Below are positions 41,065 to 54,432 of a DNA stretch of 64,000 bases, one piece after another. The notes under the pieces were generated by a model. That model saw only the letters and a list, made by a program, of their open reading frames with translations, was not told the DNA's origin and searched no databases. Position 1 is the first letter of the stretch, and every line of letters starts with the position of its first letter. Origin of the DNA: Chytridium lagenaria. Its lineage: Eukaryota; Chytridiomycota; Chytridiomycetes; Chytridiales; Chytridiaceae. A program made the translations under genes and the position numbers. Where the stretch lies: assembly GCA_025449115.1 (NCBI GenBank), contig JAHLKC010000103.1, positions 1 through 64,000 of the forward strand, in the 5' to 3' direction.

Positions 41065-41654
41065 ATGGCATCGTCCTCCGTTTACATCAATACAGCGATT
41101 CACCTTAACCGACAACAACATCAGTACACCCAGCACCAAAACCTACCGCACCATTACATGGTTGACATAGACGGCGACGCAGTCATGACCGAATCCAACG
41201 GTTCACCGATTCCACACGTTCCTCTTCCATACGTCAATTGGGGTATGCCACCTTCCTCTTTACTGCATCAAGGGAAACAACAACAACAGCAGCAAACCAT
41301 AAACCTCCCCCAATTCCAGACCCTCGGTCAACAACACAATGCTATCGTTGCACCCCAAAGTGAACCTCGATTTGATCTAACAAGTGGGAGCGCGATGGGC
41401 TCAGTGCCTCCTATGACAGGGTATAGCGGGATTCGATTTGCGACGACTTTACATAAGACGGGGTATAGCGCTTCAGGAGTGGCAGGGCCTATTATGACGA
41501 TGAGCGGCTTTTTGGGGGTTCTATGGCTGGGAATGAGATTTTACAGGGTAATACGTGGGTGAGCGGTCTCGGGAGGACTGGGAATGGGAAGAGGCCGGAT
41601 CCAAGGCTTAAGGACAAGTCAAGGAGCGCAATGCCAGGGACGAGGAAGAAGTAG
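41065..41654 (+). CDS. Small Gln/His-rich protein of unknown function
   Basis: The frame starts MASSSVYINTAIHLNRQQHQ with Gln/His-rich stretches (QGKQQQQQQTINLPQFQ) and repeats the motif TGYSGIRF / TGYSASGV. After about residue 150 a one-base indel near 41515 moves the frame to one reading MAGNEILQGNTWVSG and a basic end, MPGTRKK with TAG. No family is recognised. Composition is like that of small nuclear low-complexity proteins, but this is inference. It may be lineage-specific. Confidence 0.5.
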
Positions 41655-42615
41655 GGAGTGCTATGTAATGTTTTTTTAAAAAAAAGCTTGGAGCTTCATG
41701 GAAAGTTTTGCTTTAAGTTCGGTTGTGGGGCTACAGCAAGCAACGGCTAGTTCGTTTATTGTCGGGTACATGGTTTTATTCTTTAATTGATTTTGACATG
41801 GAATAACCTTTTGTTTTTATTAACTTTGGCGGAAGAAAATAATAAAGAAATGTTGAAGAAAAAACTTTGAAGTGAAACCACCCATAGGTTAATAATGTTT
41901 GATCTGAAAAGGAAACAAAACGTAAACCTTTTAAAAAAAAAAAGATATGTTTTCTATAGGGGGTTTACAGGCCATGCCATCCTGATTTCTCGCATAGAGC
42001 GGTGTAAGGACTTATGTTAATCTGTAGACGACGGCTTCTTCCGTAATTGATTTTATGCCTTGCATTTGCTTTCGAATACAGGATGGCACAATGAATAAAT
42101 ACGAAATGGTAGAAGAAATAGAATTAAAACGAAGAAAAACAAGATAAAGAAGTACTTAAAGCTGAATTTATTTGTTTTAATATAATACTGCAAATCTAAT
42201 TCCCTTATTTTTAGAGAGACAGACAGGTTAACTGCATTACAAACGAACTGTATGAAATTTTGGACGATATTATCTAGAAGTATTATACGTAAGTCATGTC
42301 ACTGTGGCGTAAGCAACAATTTAACAACTGCTAAACTAGATGAAGTCCAGCCACGGCCAGCAGCTGCACCAGTTTCCTGTTTTATTGCTTTTGACAGTTG
42401 GTGATATTTTGTGGTGCGAAGAGCTTTTGCCCAGGAGAGAAAAGCGGTTTGATTGACCCCAGTCCTTAAAAACGTCTCCTTTGGTCAAGTCATTAGACCA
42501 AGTCTTGATATGCAAAATGTGATATAAAAAGGGGGCCAGCATCACACATACTCACATCCATACATTCCATACCCACACGTATACGAACTTAAAACGACTG
42601 CCATCTCACAGAAAC
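41655..42615. other. Intergenic region bordering the accessory block
   Basis: About 1 kb of AT-rich DNA with no gene or RNA recognised. It forms the left border of copy B of the ankyrin/DUF4241-like gene. Confidence 0.45.
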
Positions 42616-43889
42616 ATGACATTGACACCCATCGCTGAAAGACTTTGGTCCATCCTTGCGGAGCATGATGCTCAAACAGCTCAATTCGACCTTATACCAC
42701 TACAAAACCAACACACCATACCACTCTATCCATATGCGACGGCTGCAAGACAAGTATCCTTTGCGGTCCCATCTTCACCTGCAAGTCATGCACCAACATT
42801 GACTTTTGCGCATCCTGTCATCAAAACACGGTCGAGGGTCACGATCCAAGTCACATGTTCACTCAACGCGATCCAACGCTGATCAAATCGTCTGCAGAGG
42901 ATGCACTTTTGGCGGCAGGGTTGAGACAATGTTTTGATGCATGTTTGAAACAACTTGATGTTCTCAAGGAAACAGAGACAAAGGTGGATTTTAATACCAT
43001 TGAATTGCAAGATGGGATTACTTTGTTGACGTTTTCGCTGGGTTCACGAAGAAAATCACTGGGAAGAGTTTTTTGTTGAATGAAGACGGCATCAAAGCGG
43101 TCGAACAGCTGGTCAACCATTTTGATTTAAACCTACCATCGTCCAACCAACACTTGATTCCAACACACTCCTCTCCGCATACCCGCCGGAATGTGACCTA
43201 CATAGAGTATCTCCTCAACCACCCTCAAGTCATCCAAGCGATTTGGTCAACAGTCGACAAGAGAAAGACCTCACACCCCTCATCTAGCAGCCTTGTGTGA
43301 TGAGCCTGAAATCGTTCGACTCCTCCTCAACCACGTGCGACATCAACGCTGAGATCCTTCAAGATTCCAAAGACCCCAACAGTCCCAGATTCACCCTCCT
43401 CCAATTTATGATACAAGGTGGCCACATTCGTTCAAGGCCTGAATCCGTCAACGTGCTGTTGGAATACGGTGCGCGTCTCCCCACATCTGTAGGCCGCAGT
43501 GGAACATTTAAAGTGGGTTGGGGTGCCTTTACATCCATGATCCTGGTCATGACCTCCCGATGATGCAGAAAGCCGCAGACGGGTATATTCGGAAGAAGTC
43601 TTGGCGTTGGTCTTTCCGACGTTGTTCCTGGAACGTGGCACTGGGAAACCGAGCTTATCGAATCTCCGGCTTGGGGCGAACGTGTAAAGACTTAACGGCA
43701 TGGTATGGCGGTGAGAAAGAACGCATCGGATCCTCTGTAGATGGAACCGAGACACCATGGTCGGTTCGGTGGATGGTGGTCGTGTCGCTATCGTGGATGC
43801 GTTAAAATGGAACCGGTGGTTAAAGCTGGTACCGAGGGTGATGTTTGTGGTTTCGGTAGTCATGGGGAAGCAGTTGGTACCTTTGGCGT

Positions 43890-45470
<1,581 letters not shown>

Positions 45471-45889
45471 TCATTACTATTTGGGGGTTCGATCCCTCCG
45501 TCAATGTCAGTTGATTCTGATTCTTCGGATGAAGAAAAATTAGATACCAATGAAGTTATTTAAGCATCAGGGCGTCTGGGTACTCGTAAGACAACTGGAA
45601 GAACGAGAATACTCACTGATTGTAGTTCAGTTGTAAGTGTTTCTACATCATCATCAATTAAAGACACGGTTGGTTGATCAATGATTCTCTTATTAGGTCT
45701 ACTTTTTCAGTGCTTGTTCAACGTGTTGTGGCTTGGACAAAAGGCCGAGTAATACGTAATCGTAGAAATAAACGTGGTAATAAATTTGCACTCCGTTCGT
45801 GTTCAATATTTATATACTTAAACAAACTTTAAAGATTGTCCCTTCATACCCAAGAACTAGTCCTAACTTGGTCTTAGCGTTTGTTCTAA

Positions 45890-47150
45890 GGGATCATCGC
45901 TGTTCCCTAAACAAATATAACCACGCGATATCCCCGGCCGATAGCCGGACGCGCCCCTCCACATTCACGCGCCGACGTGCACCATTGCAACAGAAACTGC
46001 AACCGAATAGCCGCCACGACCATTTCCCAACCGGACTTGAACAAGATCGGAGCAGACCCATACTTCTTCTGCAAGACCGCCACGTTGTTCGCGTTATCCG
46101 TGTGCCATTGGATGCACTGCCCGGATAACTCGCCCACCACCGTCGCAAGACCGAACGCGACAGCTGTAGCCAACTACCACGTTTGAGCTGACGGTCCCTG
46201 TCAATAGCGCTGACGCAGTGCGGACACCACTGCACTAACCAAAAATGATCCCGTGTGCAGAACCCCAACCCCGCAGGAAACTGTCACGCACCACCCCCAC
46301 GTGAGACTCTGCACACCAGACCTGCTCTCAAATGTACTCGAAACCCGCCCACTCTAACAGCGTATCGGCGAACCACTCCAAGTCCTCCCGCACCGCCAAC
46401 GGAATCGCAACCCGCCACCGCGGATCCATACCGCCCAGCAACCCATATTTATTACTCAGATACACCCTCCCTTGCGGCAACACCAGGGTTAGGGTCAACG
46501 TCCCCGCCACCACCGACACCCTCTGCGCCGTCATGAATTTGGAACCCGCCGCCTCCAGGAGCAGCTTGCAGATATCCTGGCGACGGGATAACTCTAGCGA
46601 TACCGTCCACGACCGCGTGTTAACCAAAAACCCGGATCGCCGTCCCAAACAACAACTCCACCTTCAAGTGATACCCCACCAGCGTGAAACGCGTGTACCT
46701 GCGTAATGCGCCGGTACTCCATGCCTCTGGGGTTGCACCAAAAAAGGTTGTCACTATAACTGACGCAGTTGACACACCCCTTATCCACACATACAATTCC
46801 AAAGTGACAGCAAGAGATCCCCGCCTCCGCATTCCAAACATAAGAGCATGTTCCACATATAACAAACCTCCATTAACACACCCTGGCGGGAATTGCTGTA
46901 CGCGGCCTTAGCATCCACATCAACAAAATACAACCAACCGGCAACGCCGCACCATCTGAAGCAGGACATAAACCATGCCCCAGGTAGTCCCGCGACGTCA
47001 ATGCATTCACGCTCAACAACGAGCCAATCTGAGGGAACAACAAATTGTGAACAGAACACACCAATATAGTAAAAAAAGGATATAGTAAACAACAAAACAA
47101 AAGAAACGAGAAAAGTATAAACAATAAACACATAAACCCTATATACATAT
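45890..47150 (-). mobile_element. Broken DIRS-like retrotransposon: reverse transcriptase and RNase H
   Basis: Minus-strand frames, split by many indels, form a reverse transcriptase followed by RNase H. The catalytic region reads LYFVDVDAKAAYSNS (motif A) and CVSYSDNLFWCNPRG, where motif C is YSDN instead of the usual YxDD. The thumb region reads LELSRRQDICKLLLEAAGS, then VVAGTLTLTLVLPQGRVYLS, a pattern typical of tyrosine-recombinase (DIRS/Ngaro-type) retrotransposons. The RNase H part has CIQWHTDNANNVAVLQKKYG, then an ARRVNVE segment and GDIAWLY. No tyrosine recombinase or terminal repeats are recognised. The 3' side is cut by the tubulin/ankyrin block at 45.5 kb. Assignment to DIRS rather than another retroelement class is an inference. 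Confidence 0.62.
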
Positions 47151-49589
47151 TACTTCTGCTCGTTCCTAACGCGTCTATATAACTTTAAACAAATACGCAT
47201 TAGTGACGTCAGTCGTAATTTGACAACAAAAAATCATCATATAAGAGTACACGTACTCTTGGAAATATAAGTGACGCCTAGGCTAAGACAATTATTTATA
47301 GTCATTATATCTTTTATTTATAGTAAAATATATCACGTGAAATATAAGAAAACCTTCAATATTTTACACAGTAGTCAGCAACAATCTGATCGTTTACGTC
47401 ACTTGGAATGGTCTCAATTGTGAAGAATTACATTATTCACATGGCCTACGGCTCATAAGGACATTTTGTCTAAGTCTGTTGAGTTCCATTATATCCCGCG
47501 CCAAAAATAATAATACGCGTCATATTGAATTCTCCTTTCTTCTCCCTTTGGGTTTTTTACATTTCCTTTTCCCCGCGTTTATAGGGTTTTTATTGAAGGG
47601 GGTGGCGCGCATATGTGCCGTCTATGTGTGAGTGTGTCTATATTTATTTGTTTTCCATGTATTACTTTAATATGAGAGATTCCTTGATTTAATTTGTACC
47701 TGTTGAATTAAGTAGTTGATATTGAGTTGACCCTCGCCGCGATCTCCCTTCACTCCTTCTTGGATGGCAGCCCACCCCTCTACCCCCTGCCACCTGGTGA
47801 AGCCGCAATCCAGCTGTTTGAAGCAGAAGGCTGCGATGGAGCCCAAGGGTCCTCCTCATTGTCAGTGTCCTTTAGCTTAGGCTTGGTCGGCTACATTCCA
47901 CCTCTGATGATCCCCGAGCCGGTGATTGACGCTGCAGGCAGGTGATGATCGAGGTTACCCTGTGCCAGCTCGTGAGGCAATGAGATCGTCACGTTCCAAA
48001 AGGTGCCATAGCAGGAAGGCAAGGAGGCTTTCAGCCATCCCCAATTGCCAGGAGACGATCTGGTGCTCATATTGGTTTATTAGCAAGGTAAGTCAACATA
48101 GAAGATACTAAACACGTTCCCTTCTCCCTTTATAAAGCAGAATCTTGCGATCACTCACCCACAGCATCGCCAAACAACATTAACATCACTTAGATTCAGG
48201 AGTAGATCCTGTCCCTAGGTGCTCTGTGGACTTGCTCTGCTGGAGCAACTCCTTTACTCTTCTCCCCTACCCCCTAGTCCAAGCTAGGTAGGGAGAATGG
48301 GTCAAGAGAAGATCACACATGAATGCGTCACTTATATAGACGTTGTGCCATTATTCTTATTTTCTTATCCCCATTCCATTCATTTCCCTCTTGAGGTTTC
48401 TCATAGTTTTTCCCTATAGATACGAGAGAGGTTTTTAAAGCAGGAGGGGCAGTCGATGAGGTATGCCAACATATGACATGTTACCAGGTTGGTCGAGATG
48501 CCTGTTGTTGTTTTTTGATTCCCCTTTATGTATTGTGTTATTATTTGTAGAAAGTTGAATAGATTTACATACACCTCTTTAGTCCTCGATTAAACCGTCT
48601 GCACATTCAGGCCAGCCCCTGGTGAGCTGTGCTATCATCTTTCCCTTTGTATTCACTATTGTGTGTTGAGTTGTACTAGCGGGTGCTCTGGTTAGCACGC
48701 CGCTGAGGGAGGCTGCGATCCAAACCAAGACATTGTCTAAGAAGATATGAGCCATGGGAATACGCCTCAAGGGCATGATTCCTTCGAACGTTTGGTCAGT
48801 ATAACTACCTCTGTTCTATTCTCGATGGCTATGACAGGCTATCTAGTTGCCTGTGAGTAGGAGAGCGGCATGAGCAGGGCCCAGCTAGGTAGATGAGATT
48901 GAGATAGAACATGTTAAAACTGCTTATTGCGGCGAATATGAGGCCTGGTACACTCCTTGGAACGGGATGGAATCCCTTCTCGTAGACCCCTTTCCCCTAG
49001 TCACTTTAGATCCATTCTCTAGGCATTTCCCTTCCTTTTTTCCCTTTATTATTAACAATTAGAACGAAAACCACAGCAACATAAATCCCCGCTGTCACTA
49101 AAGGCAGAATAGGGCTTGACTCTTGATCTAGGAGTACTTCCTAGACTCTAGTCTCGTCACCTAACTTGTGGTTCTCTACCTCTGTATGCCAGGGCTTAGC
49201 AGAGGGGGCCATAGAGAGAACTTCACACCTGGCGTTAGACGGCCACTGCGACTTGTTACAGTTCCTTGGACACTGTTTTGCAGACGTCACGCTCCCTCAA
49301 TAGCATCTCTGGCGGGACAAGTTGGCGGACTTTCTTTTTTGTGGTAATTGGAAGGTTTGCTCTTTTCAATAAATTTTCATTTTCGTCTAGCTGGTCTCTT
49401 CCCTTTCTCTCTTCAGCTATGGAGTGCCGTAAGGGGTGGCGTGTATGCATTTTTGGCGCGGAATAGCTTATTTCCATAGATGAAACTGGATGGTGTAGTA
49501 CATAATGCTCAACAAAAAACAATGAATTGAAAGTTAAATAATGAAATATAAAACCTCAATTGCCACCATGTTCATATTCACCATCAAAC
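47151..49589. other. 2.4 kb without recognisable genes in the accessory block
   Basis: Composition shifts to AT-rich around 47150-47600, then to more mixed sequence. Short frames at 47727-47945, 47926-48111 and 49256-49522 show no known domains. The short word ctaggtag recurs (48283, 48884) along with related ctagt/ctagg words. It may be non-coding retroelement sequence or decayed DNA. No RNA gene is recognised. Confidence 0.4.
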
Positions 49590-49896
49590 TATGTCGCATG
49601 CGTCTCAATGAAAAAAAAGGCTATAACCACGTGGACCCAGGTAAAGACACGTTAAAAAATGATATAAAGATTTTTTTATATTGAAGAATATGATATGCTG
49701 AAATAAAAAAAATCCAGTCGCGTAAATCTCATCTCTCATTCCTTTCACAAAAAGCGTTCCATTTATACAAACTTTACATCAAAAAACAAACAACCACAAC
49801 ATAGCGTCCAAGACTTTCATGCATAATCTATCTCCTCACCCTCAACAGAATCCGTTCCAACCTCGTCGTAGTCCTTCTCAAGGGCAGCCAAGTGGT
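49590..49896 (-). pseudogene. Third, decayed alpha-tubulin 3' end with flank
   Basis: The minus strand encodes [20 protein letters not shown] followed by IDYA and TGA (49817-49895), a diverged alpha-tubulin C-terminus. Its flank at 49590-49650 (tgtcgcatgcgtctcaatga) resembles the 3' flank of the ankyrin/DUF4241-like unit in copies A-C. The order, unit flank then tubulin tail, is the same as in copy B, so it looks like an older copy of that junction. Confidence 0.65.
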
Positions 49897-49982
49897 CATG
49901 ATCCGAAAAACATAAAAAAAAAAAAAACCACATAAAAAGAAAAGACAAAGGACACAAGGTCAAATAAAAATGAAAGATAAAG

Positions 49983-52900
49983 TCAAGAAATCGTAAGGTC
50001 CCAAGTTTTCTTTCCAAACCTTAAGTCAGCAACTTCCCTTGTTGTAGACTTCCTATCAATAAATATTGGCCTCCCTGGGACACTCGAACCATGCATCTTC
50101 AAAAGTTTTTCGATGGCGTTACGCAGAGACTCGTACGGCTTCTTCAACTTTTCCGCTGCATTCCGTCGCCATCGATCCTGCAGAGCCGCCTTGCCAACAA
50201 AGTCGTGGTTTTCGTTGCGCAGAAAGGAAAGGAAGGACGATAAGACGGTTTGTCGAGGATATGTGTCGGCCGTCAAGCTCGCCAGGAACAACCAGAACAC
50301 TGACTGCTGAATGGTAAAGGCTGCTGGGCGTCCGTCCTCCGTACGATGCCACCGGATGCAGTTGAGCCCAAGAGTAATGCGTGTAAGGCAGCCGCCAGGG
50401 TGGCCAACAGGGAAGCTGTGCGTGCAGGATTCGTCCTTACAAACCGACTTGGATTGGAAGGCACCGCATATCAAACAAATCATGTCGATTGAAGAACTTC
50501 CTGACGGGACCTCAATCTTTGACTTGGTCCGCTCCCCCCACAACCTTGAGACCAGTTCATCATCAACATCCACCCCATCCTCCAACATCACTCACCCCTC
50601 TCAACCAACCGCATCGCATATGTCCACCGAGCTTCACGCTTGTTCTCTTCGTATGCAGCTTCTATCAACTGCTTTCGCTCTTCTTCGCTCTTCAGGTTAA
50701 AATCAGGATAGGCGCGAGCGGCAATATTGAGGCGTTGTCGGGTCGCTGCCAAGTGGTTGCCGATTCCTCTCACGTGGCTAACTGCACCACCACCTCCCAC
50801 CGCCCTGTCAACCGCTGGCCCGACGTCGGTGCTGTGCAGCCAATGGTCTTTGATGCTGTCGTCGGCATCCCAAATGTCCTGGCATACCTCTGCCAACCTC
50901 CGAATCTCCTTGTATGTCTATGTATTAAAAAACAGGGGGAAAAAAGAAGAATGTAAGAAAAAGAGAAGGGATGAAGAAAAGGACGCTGACAAAAGAAAGT
51001 TGAAAGAGAAACTAAAGCTAATTACCTCTCCAGATCTGTACCGGCTAACGCGCTCATTCAACATAGGTAAATCAAGACGATCATTAACCCCGCCACCAAG
51101 CTCCTCAACAGCTGCGGCAATCAGCAACAAAATTCTTTGACAAAAACTTGAGAGAATATGATACTGGTAAAAGATGAGACCAGGATGAATGCTGATGAGG
51201 TATATGGCAAAAGACTTTGCCGGACCAAGCTGCTGAACGATATCGCACTCCCCAACTGACTTGCGGAAGAAACCTGACCGAAAGATGAGACCACCAATGT
51301 GGGAGTCGGGACGATACCCCAAAATGAGAACAACATTGGCAGCCACAACATCAGGATGGGAGTGGATTGCCTGCGATGCCTTCTGAATTTCCTCCTTTGT
51401 TGCCTTCAAAAAACTCTTTTCGGAGGTTAAGGTGCTGACGTTGTTGGGAAACTGGTCGATGAATGGAGTCTCTGAGCCTACAATGTCCCGCAACAGCCTT
51501 AATGCTCTGGAGAGCCCTGCCTCATGATCCACATCCACCCTTGGTGCCTGCACTTCTTCAAGCGGATTCAGGTTGTGGGCGTTCCGAAGGGGCGGAGCGG
51601 TCCCAACCAACGTCGTTCGGATAAAGCCAGCAGGACCGACAACCTTGGCGACAGCCTTGACTCTTTGCGCAAGCGGTAGGTTCTTATCAGCCTCACGGTC
51701 AAGCTGATACCAGTAGCGTCCATATGCAGACTTGTTAAGGTGGGTTGCAACGCGAAAGCACGACGATATGAGAAAGATAAGCGCCATCTCAGCGCAATCC
51801 CGATCAAGCTGATCCTCAAATGGCCAACGCAGATATGACAATCGGGGTTTGCCTCCATGTTTCTCGCACCCTGCTCTCTCTGGTAGACATTAACAGTCTG
51901 TCCAGCATAAATCCGAGTCTGTGCAGCATCGATGATAGTCAGGGTGAAGACTGGTACCGCCTCGAGATCTAGAAACGCAGGACCAAACAGCTTGACGTAA
52001 CAACAGTTATGACATGTGGCGTGGCGTTCGCGTCTCGCAAGGTGGGGTCCCCCTCTTTCCCAACCGTCAACTCCAAGCCTGAAGGTTCAGCCCCGATTGG
52101 TCAAGTAAGCAGCGCACACCACCCAGAAGATTGTAGCCATGCTGCAAGAACACCACGTCAATGCGGTGGTTGAAAGACCATCGAAGCATATGATGGGCAA
52201 GCAGTATAAATAGCCTCTCGTCACGTTCAACGGTCTTCAAATAATCAACAAAAACAATGCATTGCTTCGCCTCCAGTCCCCGGCGATGCTCAGCAAAGTC
52301 GGTCAACAGCCCTCGCAAGATGATGGGCATTGGCGGGTGCGAGAGCGGGTGCAGGTGCGTGAACATGGGCGGGTGCGAGAGCGGGTGCGGGTGCGTGAGC
52401 ATGAGCAGGTGCTGGTGGGGTGCGGGTGCGGGTGCGGCTGCTGCTACGGATGAAGGTGCGGCTGCTGCTACGGATGGAGGTGCGGCTGCTGCTACGGATG
52501 GAGATGCGGCTGCTGCTACGGATGAAGGTGCGGCTGCTGCTGCGGTTGGAGGTGCGGCTGCTGCTACGGATGGAGGTGCGACTGCTGCTGCGGTTGGAGG
52601 TGCGGCTGCTGCTACGGGATGGAGGTGCGGCTGCTGCTGCGGTTGGAGGTGCGGCTGCTGCTACGGATGGAGGTGCGACTGCTGCTGCGGTTGGGGGTGC
52701 GGCTGGGGCTGCGGGTGGGGGCTGGGGTGCGGCTGCTGCTGCAGCTTTTGGTGCGGGGTCAGCGGCATGAGCCGATGCGGGTGAATGCGAGGCACGAATA
52801 CTATAATATGGGGAACGGGAACGGGAACGAGAAGTCCTCCTGCAACGGTACGGTGAACGAGAAAGACGCCGTTCCACATGACGGTTCATTTTTGATGGGG

Positions 52901-53216
52901 AGCGTTGACGCTTCAGCGTGGGCGAGCGTGAAGCAGGATGACGACGACGATCACGACGAGAAGACGAAAGAGAACGCTCACGGCGGGAAGGAGACCAATG
53001 ATCACACTCACGGCGACGCCCACGACTTGAGGGAGACCAATGATCAATCTCACGGCGGGAGGGAGACCAATGTTCACGACGACCACGACGACGACGGGAA
53101 CGCGTACTTTTGGACAACGATTCACCAGCACGAAAAGGAGGGGAACGCGAATCTATAGTCTTGGACACAGTCCCGCATCTTGACGTAAAGTAGACGGTCC
53201 ACCTTCTATTGAGCAA
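49983..53216 (-). CDS. Orphan protein with RS domain and Ala/Pro octapeptide repeats
   Basis: I do not recognise this protein, about 1000 residues read from 53216 (MLNRRWTVYFTSRCGTV). Residues ~30-170 are an Arg/Ser-rich region with repeated HWSPSRRE-type units and RSRSRSPYYS. A 24 bp minisatellite then encodes alternating Ala/Pro octapeptides (APPTAAAA, APPSVAAA) and a His/Pro stretch (LSHPPMFTHLHPLSHPPMP). Globular sequence follows: KQCIVFVDYLKTVERDERLF, FGPAFLDLEAVPVFTLTIID, SYLRWPFEDQLDRDCAEMAL, VVAANVVLILGYRPDSHIGG and GPAKSFAIYLISIHPGLIFY. An intron of about 110 bp (50926-50950 to about 51030) precedes a C-terminal part with a Cys/His cluster (CLICGAF...CKDESCTHSF). One-base breaks lie near 52617, 52080, 51850 and 50590. 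It could belong to a mobile element, given its setting, or be a host gene. Confidence 0.5.
52425..52710. repeat. 24 bp minisatellite inside the orphan gene
   Basis: About eleven head-to-tail units of ggtgcggctgctgctacgga plus tgga, with variants gcggttgga and gactgctgct. One unit near 52600-52624 is 25 bp because of acgggatgga instead of acggatgga. Removing that base keeps one reading frame open from 53216 to 52067. Confidence 0.9.
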
Positions 53217-53475
53217 AAGGAAAGTAATAAAAATGCTGGTTAGATTTCAAGTGAAACATAAGTAAAACGAAAACAAGAACTAATACGCACCATCACATGA
53301 AAAAAAACGCTCCAAAGCGTTTGAAGGTGGCGCGTGGTTTTCTTTGTTTTCTAGAGAAAAAAAAAGATTCGTTAATTTGAAAACGCTGTGAGTTTAAGGA
53401 CCACGGAACATAAAAGGAGAGCAAACACAATGGAAAGAAGGAAGCAAACAGCCATTACCATTGCTTTTTCATTTT

Positions 53476-53590
53476 CAGACTAGCGAATGACCTTCAGTTA
53501 AAATGTGCCGTCGGTTTGACGTTGTTTCAAATGCCAGCCATCACGACCGGACGGCACATTTTAAACGAAGGTCATTCTCTCGCTGGTCTG
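53476..53590. repeat. Imperfect inverted repeat (foldback hairpin)
   Basis: The left arm 53476-53515 and right arm 53546-53590 are near-perfect reverse complements, sharing aatgaccttc and ttaaaatgtgccgtc, with a 30 bp loop. The right arm has a few extra bases. It could be a foldback/MITE-type element, a transcript hairpin or a recombination scar. Confidence 0.85.
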
Positions 53591-53614
53591 AAATAACAAA
53601 GCGCATGATGGATT

Positions 53615-53880
53615 GTAAAAGTAAAAGTAAAGGAGCAATAAAAAAAAAAGTAAAAAGTAAAAGTAAAAAGTAAAATTAAAGTGAACAATAAAAATAAAAG
53701 GAAAATAAAAGTAACGTTAAAGTAATAAACAAAAGTAACATAAAAGTAAAGTTAAACTAAAGTAGAAGCAAAAGCAATTGTAAAGTAAACAATAAAATAA
53801 GAGTAAAAGTAAAAGTGTGAAAGGAAAGGTTAAAGGTAAAAGTAAAAGTACAAAGTAAACTAATAATAAAAACTTAAAAC
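53615..53880. repeat. AAAGTA-rich simple repeat tract
   Basis: About 265 bp composed almost wholly of imperfect aaaagta and aaagta units on the plus strand (for example gtaaaagtaaaaagtaaaat), directly following the foldback hairpin. No coding content. Confidence 0.9.
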
Positions 53881-54432
53881 ATTAGGTTGAAATGAGACTA
53901 ATGAGACAAAGTAATGGAAAAGAATCTAGTTCTCGGCTCACCTTCAAAAGTAATGTTTGAAGTGGACGACGACTTCAAGTCAAAAGTAATGTTTGAAATG
54001 GACGACGTCTTCAAGGGTGAAGGTTTTCGCGGAGAGTTTGCTTCATTGTCTACGGTTGGTAGAAAAGAAACGAAAACATGCATTACATTCAAATAAACCA
54101 AGTCCGAAAGCAGCTAAAGAAAATAAAAGAGGAAAGAGAGAGCCTTAAAAAGGTAGAGACCCTTACCTCTCTCCATCAATATCGATTCGCGGAAAGGGGC
54201 TACGAGTAAAGATGAGCAATATGTCGGTCGAGAAGGATTGATATTGAATACAAGTTTAGACTCACGTCTCTGATTCTCAAGAGAGAAGTGGATCTCTTGT
54301 CGGTTGGACGACGACGGCATTCTGGCGTTCCCTGTGAAGGCAAAGGTTGACAAGAGAGGTGAACCCTGGGGTCTCGTTGGTATTTCAAGGGTGTGGGAGA
54401 GATATGTGTTTTGCTAACGGGAGGTTGTCACT
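53881..54432. other. Intergenic region before ankyrin/DUF4241 copy C
   Basis: Holds short frames (53914-54096 on plus, with a twice-repeated SKVMFE.DD motif) but no recognised gene. The repeat saaaagtaatgtttgaa unit occurs at 53946 and 53981. It may be an N-terminal remnant or unrelated DNA. Confidence 0.35.

Noticed and set aside
45480..45500. tRNA-like T arm (gggggttcgatccctcc).
   Set aside because: The 5 bp stem and TTCGATC loop fit a T arm, but no D arm, anticodon arm or acceptor stem can be built upstream. At most it is a fragment.
49256..49522. Minus-strand frame with a charged segment (IAEERKGRDQLDENENLLKR).
   Set aside because: Looks protein-like but is short, has no matching neighbours and no recognised family. 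Not enough to call a gene.
52425..52710. Possible CRISPR-like array of regular repeats.
   Set aside because: Units are contiguous 24 bp repeats without unique spacers and lie in a coding frame of a eukaryotic genome.
52613..52784. Cys/Gly/Trp-rich plus-strand translation of the minisatellite.
   Set aside because: It arises from reading the 24 bp repeat on the other strand. The minus strand gives the consistent long frame.
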